NCBI RefSeq assembly: GCF_003952525.1
Contig: NZ_CP034451.1
Coordinates: forward strand, 5,370,501-5,434,500
Origin: Mesorhizobium sp. M3A.F.Ca.ET.080.04.2.1
GTDB taxonomy: Bacteria; Pseudomonadota; Alphaproteobacteria; Rhizobiales; Rhizobiaceae
Reading direction: 5' to 3'
DNA length: 64,000 nt
Below are positions 45,201 through 52,748 of this stretch, piece after piece; positions within the stretch are counted from its first letter, which is position 1; each line of letters starts with the position of its first letter. A program made the position numbers and the translations under genes. The notes beneath the pieces were generated by a model. It was not told where the DNA came from and made no database searches. It was given only the letters and a program-made list of their open reading frames with translations.

Positions 45201-45314
45201 GGTTCCGGCAAGGCGGCGATCGACCTCAATGTCGGGCGTGGCGTCAAGCTGCGCGGCGAGGCGACCGATGCTGGCGAAGCCAAAGGCGGCATCTTCTACG
45301 AACGCGAATACTGA
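39261..45314 (+). CDS. tamB: Inner-membrane translocation and assembly module TamB, enlarged
   Basis: A 2017-residue AsmA/TamB-type protein that spans the periplasm and partners TamA. One N-terminal helix (LFLYTLLLLAVVAVGALAVL) anchors it. The middle is repetitive beta structure. The C-terminal TamB domain includes LNLTATTTTSTATVTILVQG, and LPEDEVLAQLIFGRS, and the chain ends in FYEREY. It is much longer than E. coli TamB (1259 aa). The extra length is a tandem internal repeat of about 620 residues (307-932 and 933-1552). A Gly-rich run precedes the final domain near 44595. ATG two bases after the tamA stop. Confidence 0.92.
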   Translation: MKIFWRILRLFLYTLLLLAVVAVGALAVLTGTEGGRQNLAGIISSMASSEDRKVTINGIEGIWSGQLRLDHVVVEDRAGPWLVARKVALDWSPSALLSRNFDAERIAAERIELARLPQASQTPSQAGSTSLPVSVDVKQIDLPEIALGQELAGSGIAELAAKGSLKADPSPLAVDTVLNVTRHDGKQGNVDAKIHFAPADNKLDVDLKASEPAGGIIANLLKLPDAPPVDIVVSGTGPLANWSGIGTFVVDRQIVTQLTGRHQSSDKGHYFEAKGDGEFERFLPEKFKSLFAGKTNFDVAAIATPTGGVDIERAIIESDSVHGTAAGNVDPKGASDLSVEISAKDKPFTIDVGTSAQPILVAVEKATARAFGDGKAPMVDLGASLVSVAVGGTQLNNVTGTIHSDGFDIENRSGPVGVKLAAAGLTTDVATLTPLVTGKLAADLSGSISSETVTIDEGTLRSDALNASLTAGVSLADLSMTLKMNADAVSKALPPQISSLLGERVRFSATATRDPQGAFAANALELTSGSLSASGTASAQGSDIQANVKGTLGDVSTLSSLAGTPLAGGINFALTASGPRWAPDFSVSADSASLTAAGRTVKDIKLSAKGKADIANPSADVALTGSVEEQSLDIRASLVTAAGKRSIKGLSLSLGDNKVSGDLALDDHFLPLGTLTLAVPDIAPLAALGGQSATGDINGTIAFAKDGEAPTLAINAASGSIARGELAAKTITVNALIANYLKSPAIAGTIKADSLTSGATVISGIGIDLKRDGDWTNFAGGATVSGIPATASGRVKIADGKTSIEIASGEATLRGIKAAIAEPSSIAIANGVTSIDKLSLNLGGGSATVTGSAGPTLDLAAGFANLPAAVANNFVPGLEAAGILNGTAHVTGASSRPDIRFDAKLTGAETSQTRQAGLGPLNLDAAGTYTLAGGVALDHATLSGDKISGKAAGTINPNGASDFSLDLASSGPSLPLTVGSAESPVRIEVQSLSAKMAGQSTQARLDVSANLPSIAASQAKVDGLTLVLHSDAFDIEGRAGPVSGTVSVDRIALDNPMIAPLIAGKVTAKVDGRLSSDAVAVNSGSLKSDALNSQVAGRISLGDGAVDLNLKAEVMSSALPAAVRGVLGERAQLSAALKRDASGNVNVEGLKLSSGALSADGQASLAGGKLAADITGALSDVSPLSKDAKGAVTFAMNAQGPITAPDLSLTVNSDRLTVAAREITGLKLTATGKADAANPAANVQLTGNVAGQPLQGSAVLATTNGKSAINGLLLSLGQNKISGDLALDEAFVPVGNVSLDLPDIGPLAALALEKAEGDVRGTIAFSKTGSSANVAVKASTAAVRRGDLAAKNVTVDAQIANYLAAPVISGKVRAESITSGTTTIRGIDVDLKRDGDWTGFSGGATIKDIPAKATGRVKVVNGTTTIELSSGQATVQGIKAAIAQASTVTIANGQTTLDRLVLNLGGGTASATGKVGQALDINATLAKVPASLANSFKPGLDAAGAISGNVKVSGAAASPSMAFNITAAGVQTSQTRAAGLGGLNVSSTGTFAGNKLAFNADISDGAGLGLKGGGTVMTAGTPALVLDFSGKVPFSFLAAKLAAQGLALSGTANVNVQVRGHASSPVIGGTVSTSGARFIDARSGLAVNDIAAEVSIGSGVARINRLTGTLSTRGSLSASGTVGINPAQGFPADLSVKLTDGRYTDGRVVTANLGGDLTIKGPLASAPVIAGTINLGRTVITVPDKLPASLSALDVKHKNAPRAVRAQDKALRPESASGGGGGGGGLVLDVTVNAPNQIFIQGRGVDAELGGSLRLTGPASSPQAVGTFTLQRGRLSILAKRLTFTEGTVGFSGSLVPYLNLTATTTTSTATVTILVQGEATNPKFNFSSVPALPEDEVLAQLIFGRSMSNLSPLQIAQLAEAAAQLAGVGGSTSLLENLRSAIGVDDLDVTTDEKGGTAVSAGKYLNDRTYVTIQKGDKPGSGKAAIDLNVGRGVKLRGEATDAGEAKGGIFYEREY
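40179..43916 (+). repeat. Tandem internal duplication inside tamB
   Basis: Codons 307-932 (40179-42056) and 933-1552 (42057-43916) encode two colinear copies. Paired landmarks are GTAAGNVDPKGASD / GKAAGTINPNGASD, ALPPQISSLLGER / ALPAAVRGVLGER, DLKRDGDWTNFAGGA / DLKRDGDWTGFSGGA, GIKAAIAEPSS / GIKAAIAQAST, and TSQTRQAGLG / TSQTRAAGLG. The copies have diverged clearly, so this is an old duplication. Confidence 0.85.
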
Positions 45315-45517
45315 CGCCCCCACCGTGGCGCGCAGGCGACGAAGATCGGCGCTCGCGCATTCCGCGTTCCCTCGAATAGATTGATTTAATCGGGCGTCGA
45401 TATTTGTCCGAAAACTGGTACGCAATAGCAATTTTGCGCCAGGGCTGTCGCTAACACGCGAACCGGCCTCATTCCAAAGTTGCACATTCGCCAACATGTT
45501 CTCAGTTCAAACCGTCT

Positions 45518-45546
45518 TTGACATCACGGTTTGGATGCGGAATGCT
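45518..45546 (+). promoter_or_regulatory. Possible promoter of the peptide-type importer operon
   Basis: TTGACA at 45518-45523 is a perfect -35 hexamer. Seventeen bases later stands AATGCT, a weak -10. It lies 34 bases before the binding-protein start, so the transcript would begin shortly before GGGAG. Confidence 0.4.
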
Positions 45547-45579
45547 AAAAAGGCAAAAAGCCAACAATGGGAGTTAGTC

Positions 45580-47232
45580 ATGGCAAGCTACAAGAGTAAC
45601 GGTGATCGCGTCCCGGATCACATCCTGGCCCTGGCCGAAGAAGCCAAGGCAGGCAATGTCGACCGTCGCGAATTCCTCGCGCTCGCCAGCGTTTTTGGCG
45701 CATCGACGGCAATGGCTTACGGGCTGCTCGGTCTCGCCGATCCGACACCGGCACGGGCCGAGGACGTGCAGGGCAAGAAGGGCGGCGTCCTGAAGGTCGC
45801 GCAGTGGGTCAAGGATCCGAAGGATCCGCGCAAATCCGACTGGTCGGAAATCGCCAATGCCGAGCGCCAGGCGCTCGAACCGCTCGTCAAATACACGACC
45901 GAATACACGTTCCGTCCGTATCTGCTGGAAAGCTGGGATGTCAACGACGACGCCACCGAATACACGCTGCATGTTCGCAAGGGCGTGACCTGGACGAACG
46001 GCGACGCCTTCACGGCAGACGACGTCATATTCAATCTCAAGCGCTGGGCCGACAAAAAGGCCGAGGGCAACTCGATGCCCGGCCGTCTCGGCACTTTGGT
46101 CAAGGACGACAAGCTCGACGAGAGCGCCGTGACCAAGGTCGACGACATGACCATCAAGCTCAAGCTTGCCAAGCCTGACATCGCGCTGATCCCGAACATG
46201 TGCGACTATCCGGGTCTCATCGTCCATAAGAGCTTCGACGAGAAAGGCGGCGACTTCAAAGCCTGCCCGATCGGCACCGGTCCGTTCGAGCTCGTGTCTT
46301 ACGATGTCGGCCAGAAGGTGGTTTACAAGCGCCGCGCCGACAACAAGTGGTGGGACGGCGAAGTGTTCCTCGATGGCGTCGAGTTCATCGACTACGGCAC
46401 CGACCCGGCTGCCATGGTCAGCGCCTTCGAAGCGGGTGAAGTGCACACCAATTTCGAGACCTCGGCCGACTATGTGTCGATCCTCGACGGCATGGATCTG
46501 GTGAAGTCGGAAGTGGTGACGGCGTCGACGATCGTCTGCCGCACCAACGTCAACAACAAGCCTTACGACAACCAGAAGGTCCGCAACGCGTTGCAGCTCG
46601 CGGTCGACAACAATGTCGTTCTCCAGCTCGGCTACGGCAATGCCGGCACGGTGGCCGAGAACCATCATGTCTGCCAGATCCATCCGGAATATTACGAGCT
46701 TGCGAAGATCAAGCGTGACCCAGCCAAGGCCAAGGCCTTGATGGCTGAAGCCGGTCAGGCCGATTTCGAGCATGAGCTGATCTCGGTCGACGAGGACTGG
46801 CACAAGAACACCGGCGATGCGATCGCCGCGCAGCTGCGCGACGCCGGCATCAAGGTGAAGCGCACCGTTCTGCCGGGCTCGACGTTCTGGAACGACTGGA
46901 CGAAATATCCGCTGTCGACGACCAACTGGAACATGCGGCCGCTGGGCGTGCAGGTTCTGGCGATCGGCTACCGCACCGGCGAGGCCTGGAACGAGACCGC
47001 TTGGTCGAACCCCGACTGGGACGCCAAGCTCAACGCCGCGCTCGCGGTCGCCGACGCGACCAAGCGCAAGGAGATGATGAAGGATATCGAGCAGATCCTG
47101 CAGGATTCCGGCATCATCATCCAGCCTTACTGGCGCAAGCTCTACAGCCACTCCGTGAAGGCGGTGCAGAACTACAAGATGCACCCGACCTTCGAGCGCG
47201 ACTACGGCAAGGTCTGGCTCGACCAGGCGTGA
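45580..47232 (+). CDS. Peptide-type ABC transporter substrate-binding protein, Tat exported
   Basis: A 550-residue family 5 (DppA/OppA-type) binding protein. The N-terminus carries a twin-arginine motif, [10 protein letters not shown] (Arg29-Arg30), and cleavage after PARA, implying export in folded form. [20 protein letters not shown] and [20 protein letters not shown] are family landmarks. The ATG at 45580 has GGGAG six bases upstream. It opens an importer operon that lies just upstream of methylamine-type catabolic genes, so a betaine or other methylated amine is a plausible ligand rather than a peptide. Confidence 0.87.
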   Translation: MASYKSNGDRVPDHILALAEEAKAGNVDRREFLALASVFGASTAMAYGLLGLADPTPARAEDVQGKKGGVLKVAQWVKDPKDPRKSDWSEIANAERQALEPLVKYTTEYTFRPYLLESWDVNDDATEYTLHVRKGVTWTNGDAFTADDVIFNLKRWADKKAEGNSMPGRLGTLVKDDKLDESAVTKVDDMTIKLKLAKPDIALIPNMCDYPGLIVHKSFDEKGGDFKACPIGTGPFELVSYDVGQKVVYKRRADNKWWDGEVFLDGVEFIDYGTDPAAMVSAFEAGEVHTNFETSADYVSILDGMDLVKSEVVTASTIVCRTNVNNKPYDNQKVRNALQLAVDNNVVLQLGYGNAGTVAENHHVCQIHPEYYELAKIKRDPAKAKALMAEAGQADFEHELISVDEDWHKNTGDAIAAQLRDAGIKVKRTVLPGSTFWNDWTKYPLSTTNWNMRPLGVQVLAIGYRTGEAWNETAWSNPDWDAKLNAALAVADATKRKEMMKDIEQILQDSGIIIQPYWRKLYSHSVKAVQNYKMHPTFERDYGKVWLDQA

Positions 47233-47249
47233 TCAAAAGCCAACGGACG

Positions 47250-47269
47250 AAGGGGCGATTCGGCCCCTT
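47250..47269 (+). terminator. Hairpin between binding-protein and permease genes
   Basis: AAGGGGC and GCCCCTT form a seven-base-pair stem with a six-base loop 17 bases after the stop, followed by TGTCCCCC. It is a likely partial terminator or mRNA stabiliser that lowers expression of the membrane subunits. Confidence 0.5.
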
Positions 47270-47453
47270 TGTCCCCCTCCTTGCCTGATCCGCGGCCGGA
47301 GAGCCGCTGCAGCTAAAAAGTTGCGGACTCCCGGACTTGGCTCGTGCAAAAATAGGGCGTCAGCATTCGATCGTCTGTTTGCCGGCCTTGCTCCGCCTCA
47401 TGGCGGGCCGGACGGGCAAGCAGGCTCCCCCAACCCATCGGCAGGGGCCGGCC

Positions 47454-48488
47454 ATGCTTTCTTTCATCCTGAGACGTCTCGGCACAATGGCTCTGACGAT
47501 GCTGTGCCTGACCCTGATTGTCTTCTTCCTGATCAACCTCGATCCCAATCTGAAGAAGCTGGCGATCAGCCAGACCGAAATGCACACCTCCGCAGAGCAG
47601 CTCGAGAGCTGGCTGGTCGAGCATGGCTACCGGCAGAACTTCTTTGTGCGTTACGGTCAGTGGCTGGGCCTCCTGCCCAAGCAGCCGGCGACGGATCCGG
47701 CGACCGGGAAGCCGGCGCAGCGCTTCTCGTTCTGCAATGACCCCCTGGTGCCGACCTTCTCCGGCGTGCTGCAGGGCGATTTCGGCTGCTCGACCAAATT
47801 CAAGACGACAGTGGGCGCGAAGCTCTTTCCCGCGCTCAGCGCCACCGGGCTTCTGATGTTCTGGGTCCTCGCGGTGATGGTGCCGATCTCGTTGCTCGTC
47901 GGCATCCTTGCCGGCATGCGGGAGGGATCGCGGACCGACCGCACGCTGTCCGTTGCCTCGATCGCCTCGACGGCGACGCCTGAATATGTCTCGGGCGTCA
48001 TCTTCACCGTCATCTTCGCGTCATGGCTGGGTTGGCTGAACGGATCGGCCGCCTCGGCCAGCCAGGGCCTCACCTTCTACAATTTCACCCTGCCGGTGAT
48101 GACGCTAGCGATTTACGGCATCGGCTATATCGCGCGCATGACGCGCGCCTCGATGGTCGAGGTGATGACGCAGCAATATATCCGAACGGCGCGGCTCAAA
48201 GGGCTCTCCTTCAGCTCCGTCGTCGTCAAGCATGCGCTGCGCAACGCGCTGATCGCGCCGTTCACGGTCATCATGCTTCAGTTTCCCTGGCTGCTCACCG
48301 GCGTGGTCATCGTCGAGGTGATGTTCCGCTATCAGGGCTTCGGCTACACGCTGGTCGAGGCGGCCGGCAACAACGACATCGACCTTTTGCTCGGCTGCTC
48401 GCTGGTTTCGGTGTTCATCGTGCTGATCACGCAGTTGATCTCCGACGTCGGCTACGCATTCCTCAATCCGCGCATCAGAGTTCAATAG
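47454..48488 (+). CDS. Peptide-type ABC transporter permease (DppB-like)
   Basis: A 344-residue permease of the DppB/OppB family. MLSFILRRLGTMALTMLCLT is the usual first helix. A large periplasmic loop follows, and the EAA region appears as TARLKGLSFSSVVVKHALRN. The ATG at 47454 has CAGGGG upstream; a longer in-frame start has no family support. It is 12 bases from the next permease gene. Confidence 0.88.
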   Translation: MLSFILRRLGTMALTMLCLTLIVFFLINLDPNLKKLAISQTEMHTSAEQLESWLVEHGYRQNFFVRYGQWLGLLPKQPATDPATGKPAQRFSFCNDPLVPTFSGVLQGDFGCSTKFKTTVGAKLFPALSATGLLMFWVLAVMVPISLLVGILAGMREGSRTDRTLSVASIASTATPEYVSGVIFTVIFASWLGWLNGSAASASQGLTFYNFTLPVMTLAIYGIGYIARMTRASMVEVMTQQYIRTARLKGLSFSSVVVKHALRNALIAPFTVIMLQFPWLLTGVVIVEVMFRYQGFGYTLVEAAGNNDIDLLLGCSLVSVFIVLITQLISDVGYAFLNPRIRVQ

Positions 48489-48500
48489 GGGACGAAGCGG

Positions 48501-49658
48501 ATGCAGTTCGAATATATCGGCGCCTTCAATGTCGTGCTCGGCGTGCTGGGACGTTTCTGGCCTGTCTGGATAGCACTGGTCATCGTCATAGGGGCGAGCT
48601 TCGTCTACAAGAAGAAACTCGGCCTCTATGGACAGCTCTTCGACAGCGGCGTCGGCATCGCCGGCGTGGGCATCTGCCTGTTCTGGCTGTTCACCGCAAT
48701 CTTCGCCTCGACGATCTCGCCCTTCGATCCGCTCTCCCAGGTGCCGATCATGAAGGACTCGCTGCCCGGCGCGATCGAGCCGGCATCGAAGCTCGTCTAC
48801 TATTTCGGCGGCGACAAGCTGGCCCGCGACGTGTTCTCTCGCATGGTCTATGGCAGCCAGATCGTGCTGATCATCGCGCCGGCGGCAACCGGTTTCGCAC
48901 TGATGGTCGGCATCACGCTCGGCCTGCCGGCCGGCTACTACGGCGGCAGGATCGATACGGTGCTTTCGTTCCTGGCCAATCTGGTGCTGGCCTTCCCGGT
49001 TATCCTGCTGTTCTACCTCCTGGTCACGCCAGGCATCATGGACACGCCGATCCCCTATGCGATGGCCGGGCTGTTCTTCCTGTTCCCGATCATCTTCTTC
49101 TGCGTGCTGTTCTGGACACGCTTCAAGAACCGGCCGGACCGCCTTTATATCCTGATGGGGGTGACGCTGGTCCTCGGCGGCTGGATCTATGCGGGCCTGG
49201 TGTTCGACAAGGATCCGCTGCGGATCGTCCATATCGATCCCAACCAGCTCAACATTTTCGTGGCGGTGGTGTTCGCATCGAGTCCCGGTGTGTTCCGCAT
49301 CGTGCGCGGGCTGACCATGGACATCAAGACACGCGACTATGTGGCGGCAGCGCAGACGCGCGGTGAATCGCCCTGGTACATCATGCTTTGGGAGATACTG
49401 CCCAACGCACGCGGGCCGCTGATCGTCGATGCTTGCCTGCGTATCGGCTACACCACGATCCTGCTCGGCACGCTCGGCTATTTCGGCCTGGGCCTTGCGC
49501 CCGAGAGCCCGGACTGGGGCACCGCGATCAAGGATGCCAGCCGCCTGCTGCGCTCCTTCATCCATCCGGCGCTGCCGCCGACGATTGCGCTGATGTCGTT
49601 CGTGCTGGGACTGAACCTTTTGGCCGACTCTCTGCGTGAACAGTCGATGAAGGATTGA
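48501..49658 (+). CDS. Peptide-type ABC transporter permease (DppC-like)
   Basis: A 385-residue permease of the DppC/OppC family. FGGDKLARDVFSRMVYGSQI is the N-terminal hallmark (LGTDxxGRDVxSR in relatives). The EAA region is AAAQTRGESPWYIMLWEILP. Compared with usual DppC (about 300 aa) it has extra hydrophobic segments at the N-terminus and in the middle (49060-49200), typical of a distinct rhizobial subgroup. It pairs with the permease upstream. Confidence 0.87.
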   Translation: MQFEYIGAFNVVLGVLGRFWPVWIALVIVIGASFVYKKKLGLYGQLFDSGVGIAGVGICLFWLFTAIFASTISPFDPLSQVPIMKDSLPGAIEPASKLVYYFGGDKLARDVFSRMVYGSQIVLIIAPAATGFALMVGITLGLPAGYYGGRIDTVLSFLANLVLAFPVILLFYLLVTPGIMDTPIPYAMAGLFFLFPIIFFCVLFWTRFKNRPDRLYILMGVTLVLGGWIYAGLVFDKDPLRIVHIDPNQLNIFVAVVFASSPGVFRIVRGLTMDIKTRDYVAAAQTRGESPWYIMLWEILPNARGPLIVDACLRIGYTTILLGTLGYFGLGLAPESPDWGTAIKDASRLLRSFIHPALPPTIALMSFVLGLNLLADSLREQSMKD

Positions 49659-49710
49659 CGGCGAGGTCTTTGGCCCTCGCCCGGAAAAGAACCAAGGATT
49701 GGAGCGACCC

Positions 49711-51921
49711 ATGAACGAGGCAGTTCGAAATCCAGGCAAGCCAACCGATGGGCCGATCATCGAGATCGAGAACCTTTCGATTTCCTTCTTCACCCGCAAG
49801 GGCGAGATACCTGCGGTGATGGACTTTTCCTGCACGGTGATGCCCGGCGAGGCCATGGGCATTGTCGGCGAATCCGGCTGCGGCAAGTCGACCGTGTCGC
49901 TCGGCATCATGCGCGACCTCTCCAACATCGGAAAGATCGTGGGCGGACGAATCAAGTTCCAGGGCAAGGACATGGGCGAAATGTCCGACGAGGAGCTTCG
50001 CTCCATCCGCGGCAACAAGATCGCCATGATCTACCAGGAGCCGATGGCGAGCCTCAACCCGGCGATGAAGGTCGGCCAGCAGTTGATGGAAGTGCCGCTG
50101 ATCCACGACAAGGTGTCGAAGGACGAGGCGTATAGCCGAGCGCTCGAAATGGTGCGGGCAGTGAAGCTGCCCGATCCGGAGCGTATGATGCGCTCCTATC
50201 CGCACCAGCTTTCCGGAGGCCAGCAGCAGCGCATCGTCATAGCCATGGCGCTGTTGTCGAAGCCGGCGCTGCTCCTGCTCGACGAGCCGACGACGGCGCT
50301 CGACGTCACGGTCGAGGCCGGCATCGTCGAACTGGTCAAGGGGCTGGGCGAGAAGTTCGGCACCTCGATGATCTTCGTGTCGCACAATCTCGGGCTTATC
50401 CTGGAGACCTGCGACAAGATCACGGTGATGTATTCCGGCGAAGCGGTCGAGACCGGCAAGATCGAGGATGTGTTCGACCGTATGCGTCATCCCTACACGC
50501 AGGGGCTGTTCCGCTCGATCCCGCTGCCCGGCGCCGACAAGAATTCGCGGCCGCTGATTTCGATTCCCGGGCAATTGCCGCTGCCGCATGAGCGGCCGAA
50601 GGGGTGCAATTTCGGGCCGCGCTGCCACCATTTCGTCGAGGGCGTCTGCAACGCCGCCGAAATTCCGATGATTGCGGTCGACGGGCACGAGGGCCATTTC
50701 TCGCGCTGCGTGCGCTTCAACGAGATCGATTGGGAAGCGCTGCCGCCCGGCGCCAAGAAGGTCAACGAAAAGGTCGAGCCCGGCGCGCCGGTGCTCAAGA
50801 TCCAGGACCTGAAGAAATACTACAAGGTCGGCGGCAGCGAGGTGTTCGGCTCGAGCGAAGGCCGCGTCGTCAAGGCCAACGAAACGATTTCGTTCACGGC
50901 GCGCGAGTCGGAGACGGTTGCGATCGTCGGCGAATCCGGCTGCGGGAAGTCGACGCTTGCCAAGGTGTTGCTCGGACTGGAGACCGCAAGCTCGGGCACG
51001 GTGTCCCTGGCCAACAAGGAGATCCAGTCGACCGGCATCGAGGAACGCAGTGTCGACACGGTGTCGTCGATCCAGATGGTTTTCCAGAACCCGTTCGACA
51101 CGCTGAATCCTAGCCACACGGTCGGATCGCAGATCATCCGCACGCTGGAGAAATTCAACGTCGGCAACACGGTTGCCGAGCGGCGCAAGCGCATGCTGGA
51201 ACTGCTCGACCTGGTGAAGCTGCCGCGGGCGTTCGAGACGCGCAAGCCGCGCCAGCTCTCCGGTGGCCAGAAGCAGCGCATCGGCGTGGCGCGCGCCTTC
51301 GCCGGTGACGCCAAGGTGGTGGTGGCCGACGAGCCGGTCTCGGCGCTCGACGTCTCGGTCCAGGCGGCGGTGACCGAGCTGTTGATGGATATCCAGCGCA
51401 AGAACAAGACGACGATGCTGTTCATCAGCCACGATCTGTCGGTGGTGCGCTACATCGCCGACCGGGTCGTCGTCATGTATCTCGGCTATATCGTTGAGCA
51501 AGGCACGACGGACCAGATCTTCTCGCCGCCTTATCATCCCTATACGGAGGCGCTGCTGTCGGCGATCCCGATCGCCGACACCAGCGTGGTCAAGAAGCAT
51601 ATCGTGCTCGAAGGCGACATACCCTCGGCGATGAACCCGCCGACCGGTTGCCCGTTCCAGACGCGCTGCGGCTACAAGAGGCTGGTGCCGGACAATCTGT
51701 GCGAGACGAAGGTGCCGCCGGTGAAGAATCTCGGCGACGGTCACATGAGCCTTTGCTGGCTGTCGGACGATGTGCTGGCGAAGATGGAGCCGGTCATCAA
51801 GTTCGACAAGGAGCATGCCGCGCATGAGGGTGTGCCGGAGGATGCGCCGAACAGTGCAGGTCCGGGCTTCGCCGGTACGCCGCCGAAGCGTCCGAGCGGC
51901 AAGAGGCCGAAGCCGAACTAA
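49711..51921 (+). CDS. Fused peptide-type ABC transporter ATPase (DppD-DppF-like)
   Basis: A 736-residue fusion of two ATPases. Domain 1 has GESGCGKST, LSGGQQQRIVIAMAL and LLLLDEPTTALD. Domain 2 has its own GESGCGKST, LSGGQKQRIGVARAF and VVVADEPVSALD. Each is followed by an oligopeptide-type C-terminal cysteine segment (GCNFGPRCHH and GCPFQTRCGY). The ATG at 49711 has GGAG six bases before it; a TTG four codons earlier was rejected. One gene replaces the usual dppD and dppF. Confidence 0.9.
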   Translation: MNEAVRNPGKPTDGPIIEIENLSISFFTRKGEIPAVMDFSCTVMPGEAMGIVGESGCGKSTVSLGIMRDLSNIGKIVGGRIKFQGKDMGEMSDEELRSIRGNKIAMIYQEPMASLNPAMKVGQQLMEVPLIHDKVSKDEAYSRALEMVRAVKLPDPERMMRSYPHQLSGGQQQRIVIAMALLSKPALLLLDEPTTALDVTVEAGIVELVKGLGEKFGTSMIFVSHNLGLILETCDKITVMYSGEAVETGKIEDVFDRMRHPYTQGLFRSIPLPGADKNSRPLISIPGQLPLPHERPKGCNFGPRCHHFVEGVCNAAEIPMIAVDGHEGHFSRCVRFNEIDWEALPPGAKKVNEKVEPGAPVLKIQDLKKYYKVGGSEVFGSSEGRVVKANETISFTARESETVAIVGESGCGKSTLAKVLLGLETASSGTVSLANKEIQSTGIEERSVDTVSSIQMVFQNPFDTLNPSHTVGSQIIRTLEKFNVGNTVAERRKRMLELLDLVKLPRAFETRKPRQLSGGQKQRIGVARAFAGDAKVVVADEPVSALDVSVQAAVTELLMDIQRKNKTTMLFISHDLSVVRYIADRVVVMYLGYIVEQGTTDQIFSPPYHPYTEALLSAIPIADTSVVKKHIVLEGDIPSAMNPPTGCPFQTRCGYKRLVPDNLCETKVPPVKNLGDGHMSLCWLSDDVLAKMEPVIKFDKEHAAHEGVPEDAPNSAGPGFAGTPPKRPSGKRPKPN

Positions 51922-51954
51922 GGGAGCAGCGCCAACGTCGGCTCCGCGCCCCGG

Positions 51955-52545
51955 TCAACTGCCGCACTGTTTTAGCTGCGCGGCGTAGTCGCGGGCCATC
52001 TGATCGGTGGCGCGCGCGTAGCTTTGCACGCCGGCGTCGCCGCGATTGCCACGGCTATAGGCGCTCCAGCCGAGATAATAGGCCAGGTAGAGGTTGTAGG
52101 TGTCGTTGCGGGCGACGCCGAGGGTGTCGGCGGTCTTGGAATGATACCAGCCGACGAAATCGATCGCGTCGGCAAAGCGAGAGCGACGCGCCGCCCAGTT
52201 GCCGCTCTCCATCTGATATTGCGACCAGGTGCCGTCGAGCGCCTGCGAATAGCCGACGGCGCTTGAGACGTGCTTCCACGGAATGAAGCCGAGCAGTTTG
52301 GTGCGCGGTGGCCGGGCGTTGCTCTTGAAGCCGGACTCCTTGCGTACAGTCGCCATCAGAACGGGAACGGGCACGCCGTATTTCCGCTCGGTGCGCTCGG
52401 CAGCAGCCTGCCAGTTGTCGAACCAGCCGTCGTTCTGATCGAAGACGGCACAGACATTGTTGATATGGCTTGGCGCTGTCGCGCAGGCGGAAAGCGCCAG
52501 CAGCACAGAGACGGCGACAATTTTACTAAAACTCGACCTACGCAT
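51955..52545 (-). CDS. Lysozyme-like lipoprotein (SLT domain)
   Basis: A 196-residue lipoprotein. The lipobox LSAC near residue 20 ends a short signal peptide. The mature domain has a lytic-transglycosylase-like start: VPVPVLMATVRKESGFKSNA (catalytic-type Glu in RKESGF), then VSSAVGYSQALDGTW. It would act on peptidoglycan from the outer or inner membrane face. It lies on the opposite strand between the importer operon and the methyltransferase gene and is probably unrelated to them. Confidence 0.75.
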   Translation of the reverse strand: MRRSSFSKIVAVSVLLALSACATAPSHINNVCAVFDQNDGWFDNWQAAAERTERKYGVPVPVLMATVRKESGFKSNARPPRTKLLGFIPWKHVSSAVGYSQALDGTWSQYQMESGNWAARRSRFADAIDFVGWYHSKTADTLGVARNDTYNLYLAYYLGWSAYSRGNRGDAGVQSYARATDQMARDYAAQLKQCGS

Positions 52546-52748
52546 TATCAGACGAATAGGCCGAAATCATAAAAGGAATCTTGCGCGGTTCCTTAATGCT
52601 CGCCATGGCGTCGAGAAAAATCCATTGTCGATATTCCGACCCGATGCGCCGCTTTTCTTGCCATCGATTCTGATTTATGCCGCCTCGGCTAAAATCGCGC
52701 CGGCAAATGACGAATTTCTGACAGCCGCAGAAGCAAGGCGGCGCTCTG

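Noticed and set aside
48105..51825. Long minus-strand open frames (640 and 755 codons) opposite the importer genes
   Set aside because: The products are His/Arg/Asp-rich shadow proteins. The plus strand encodes complete permease and ATPase motifs with ribosome-binding sites.
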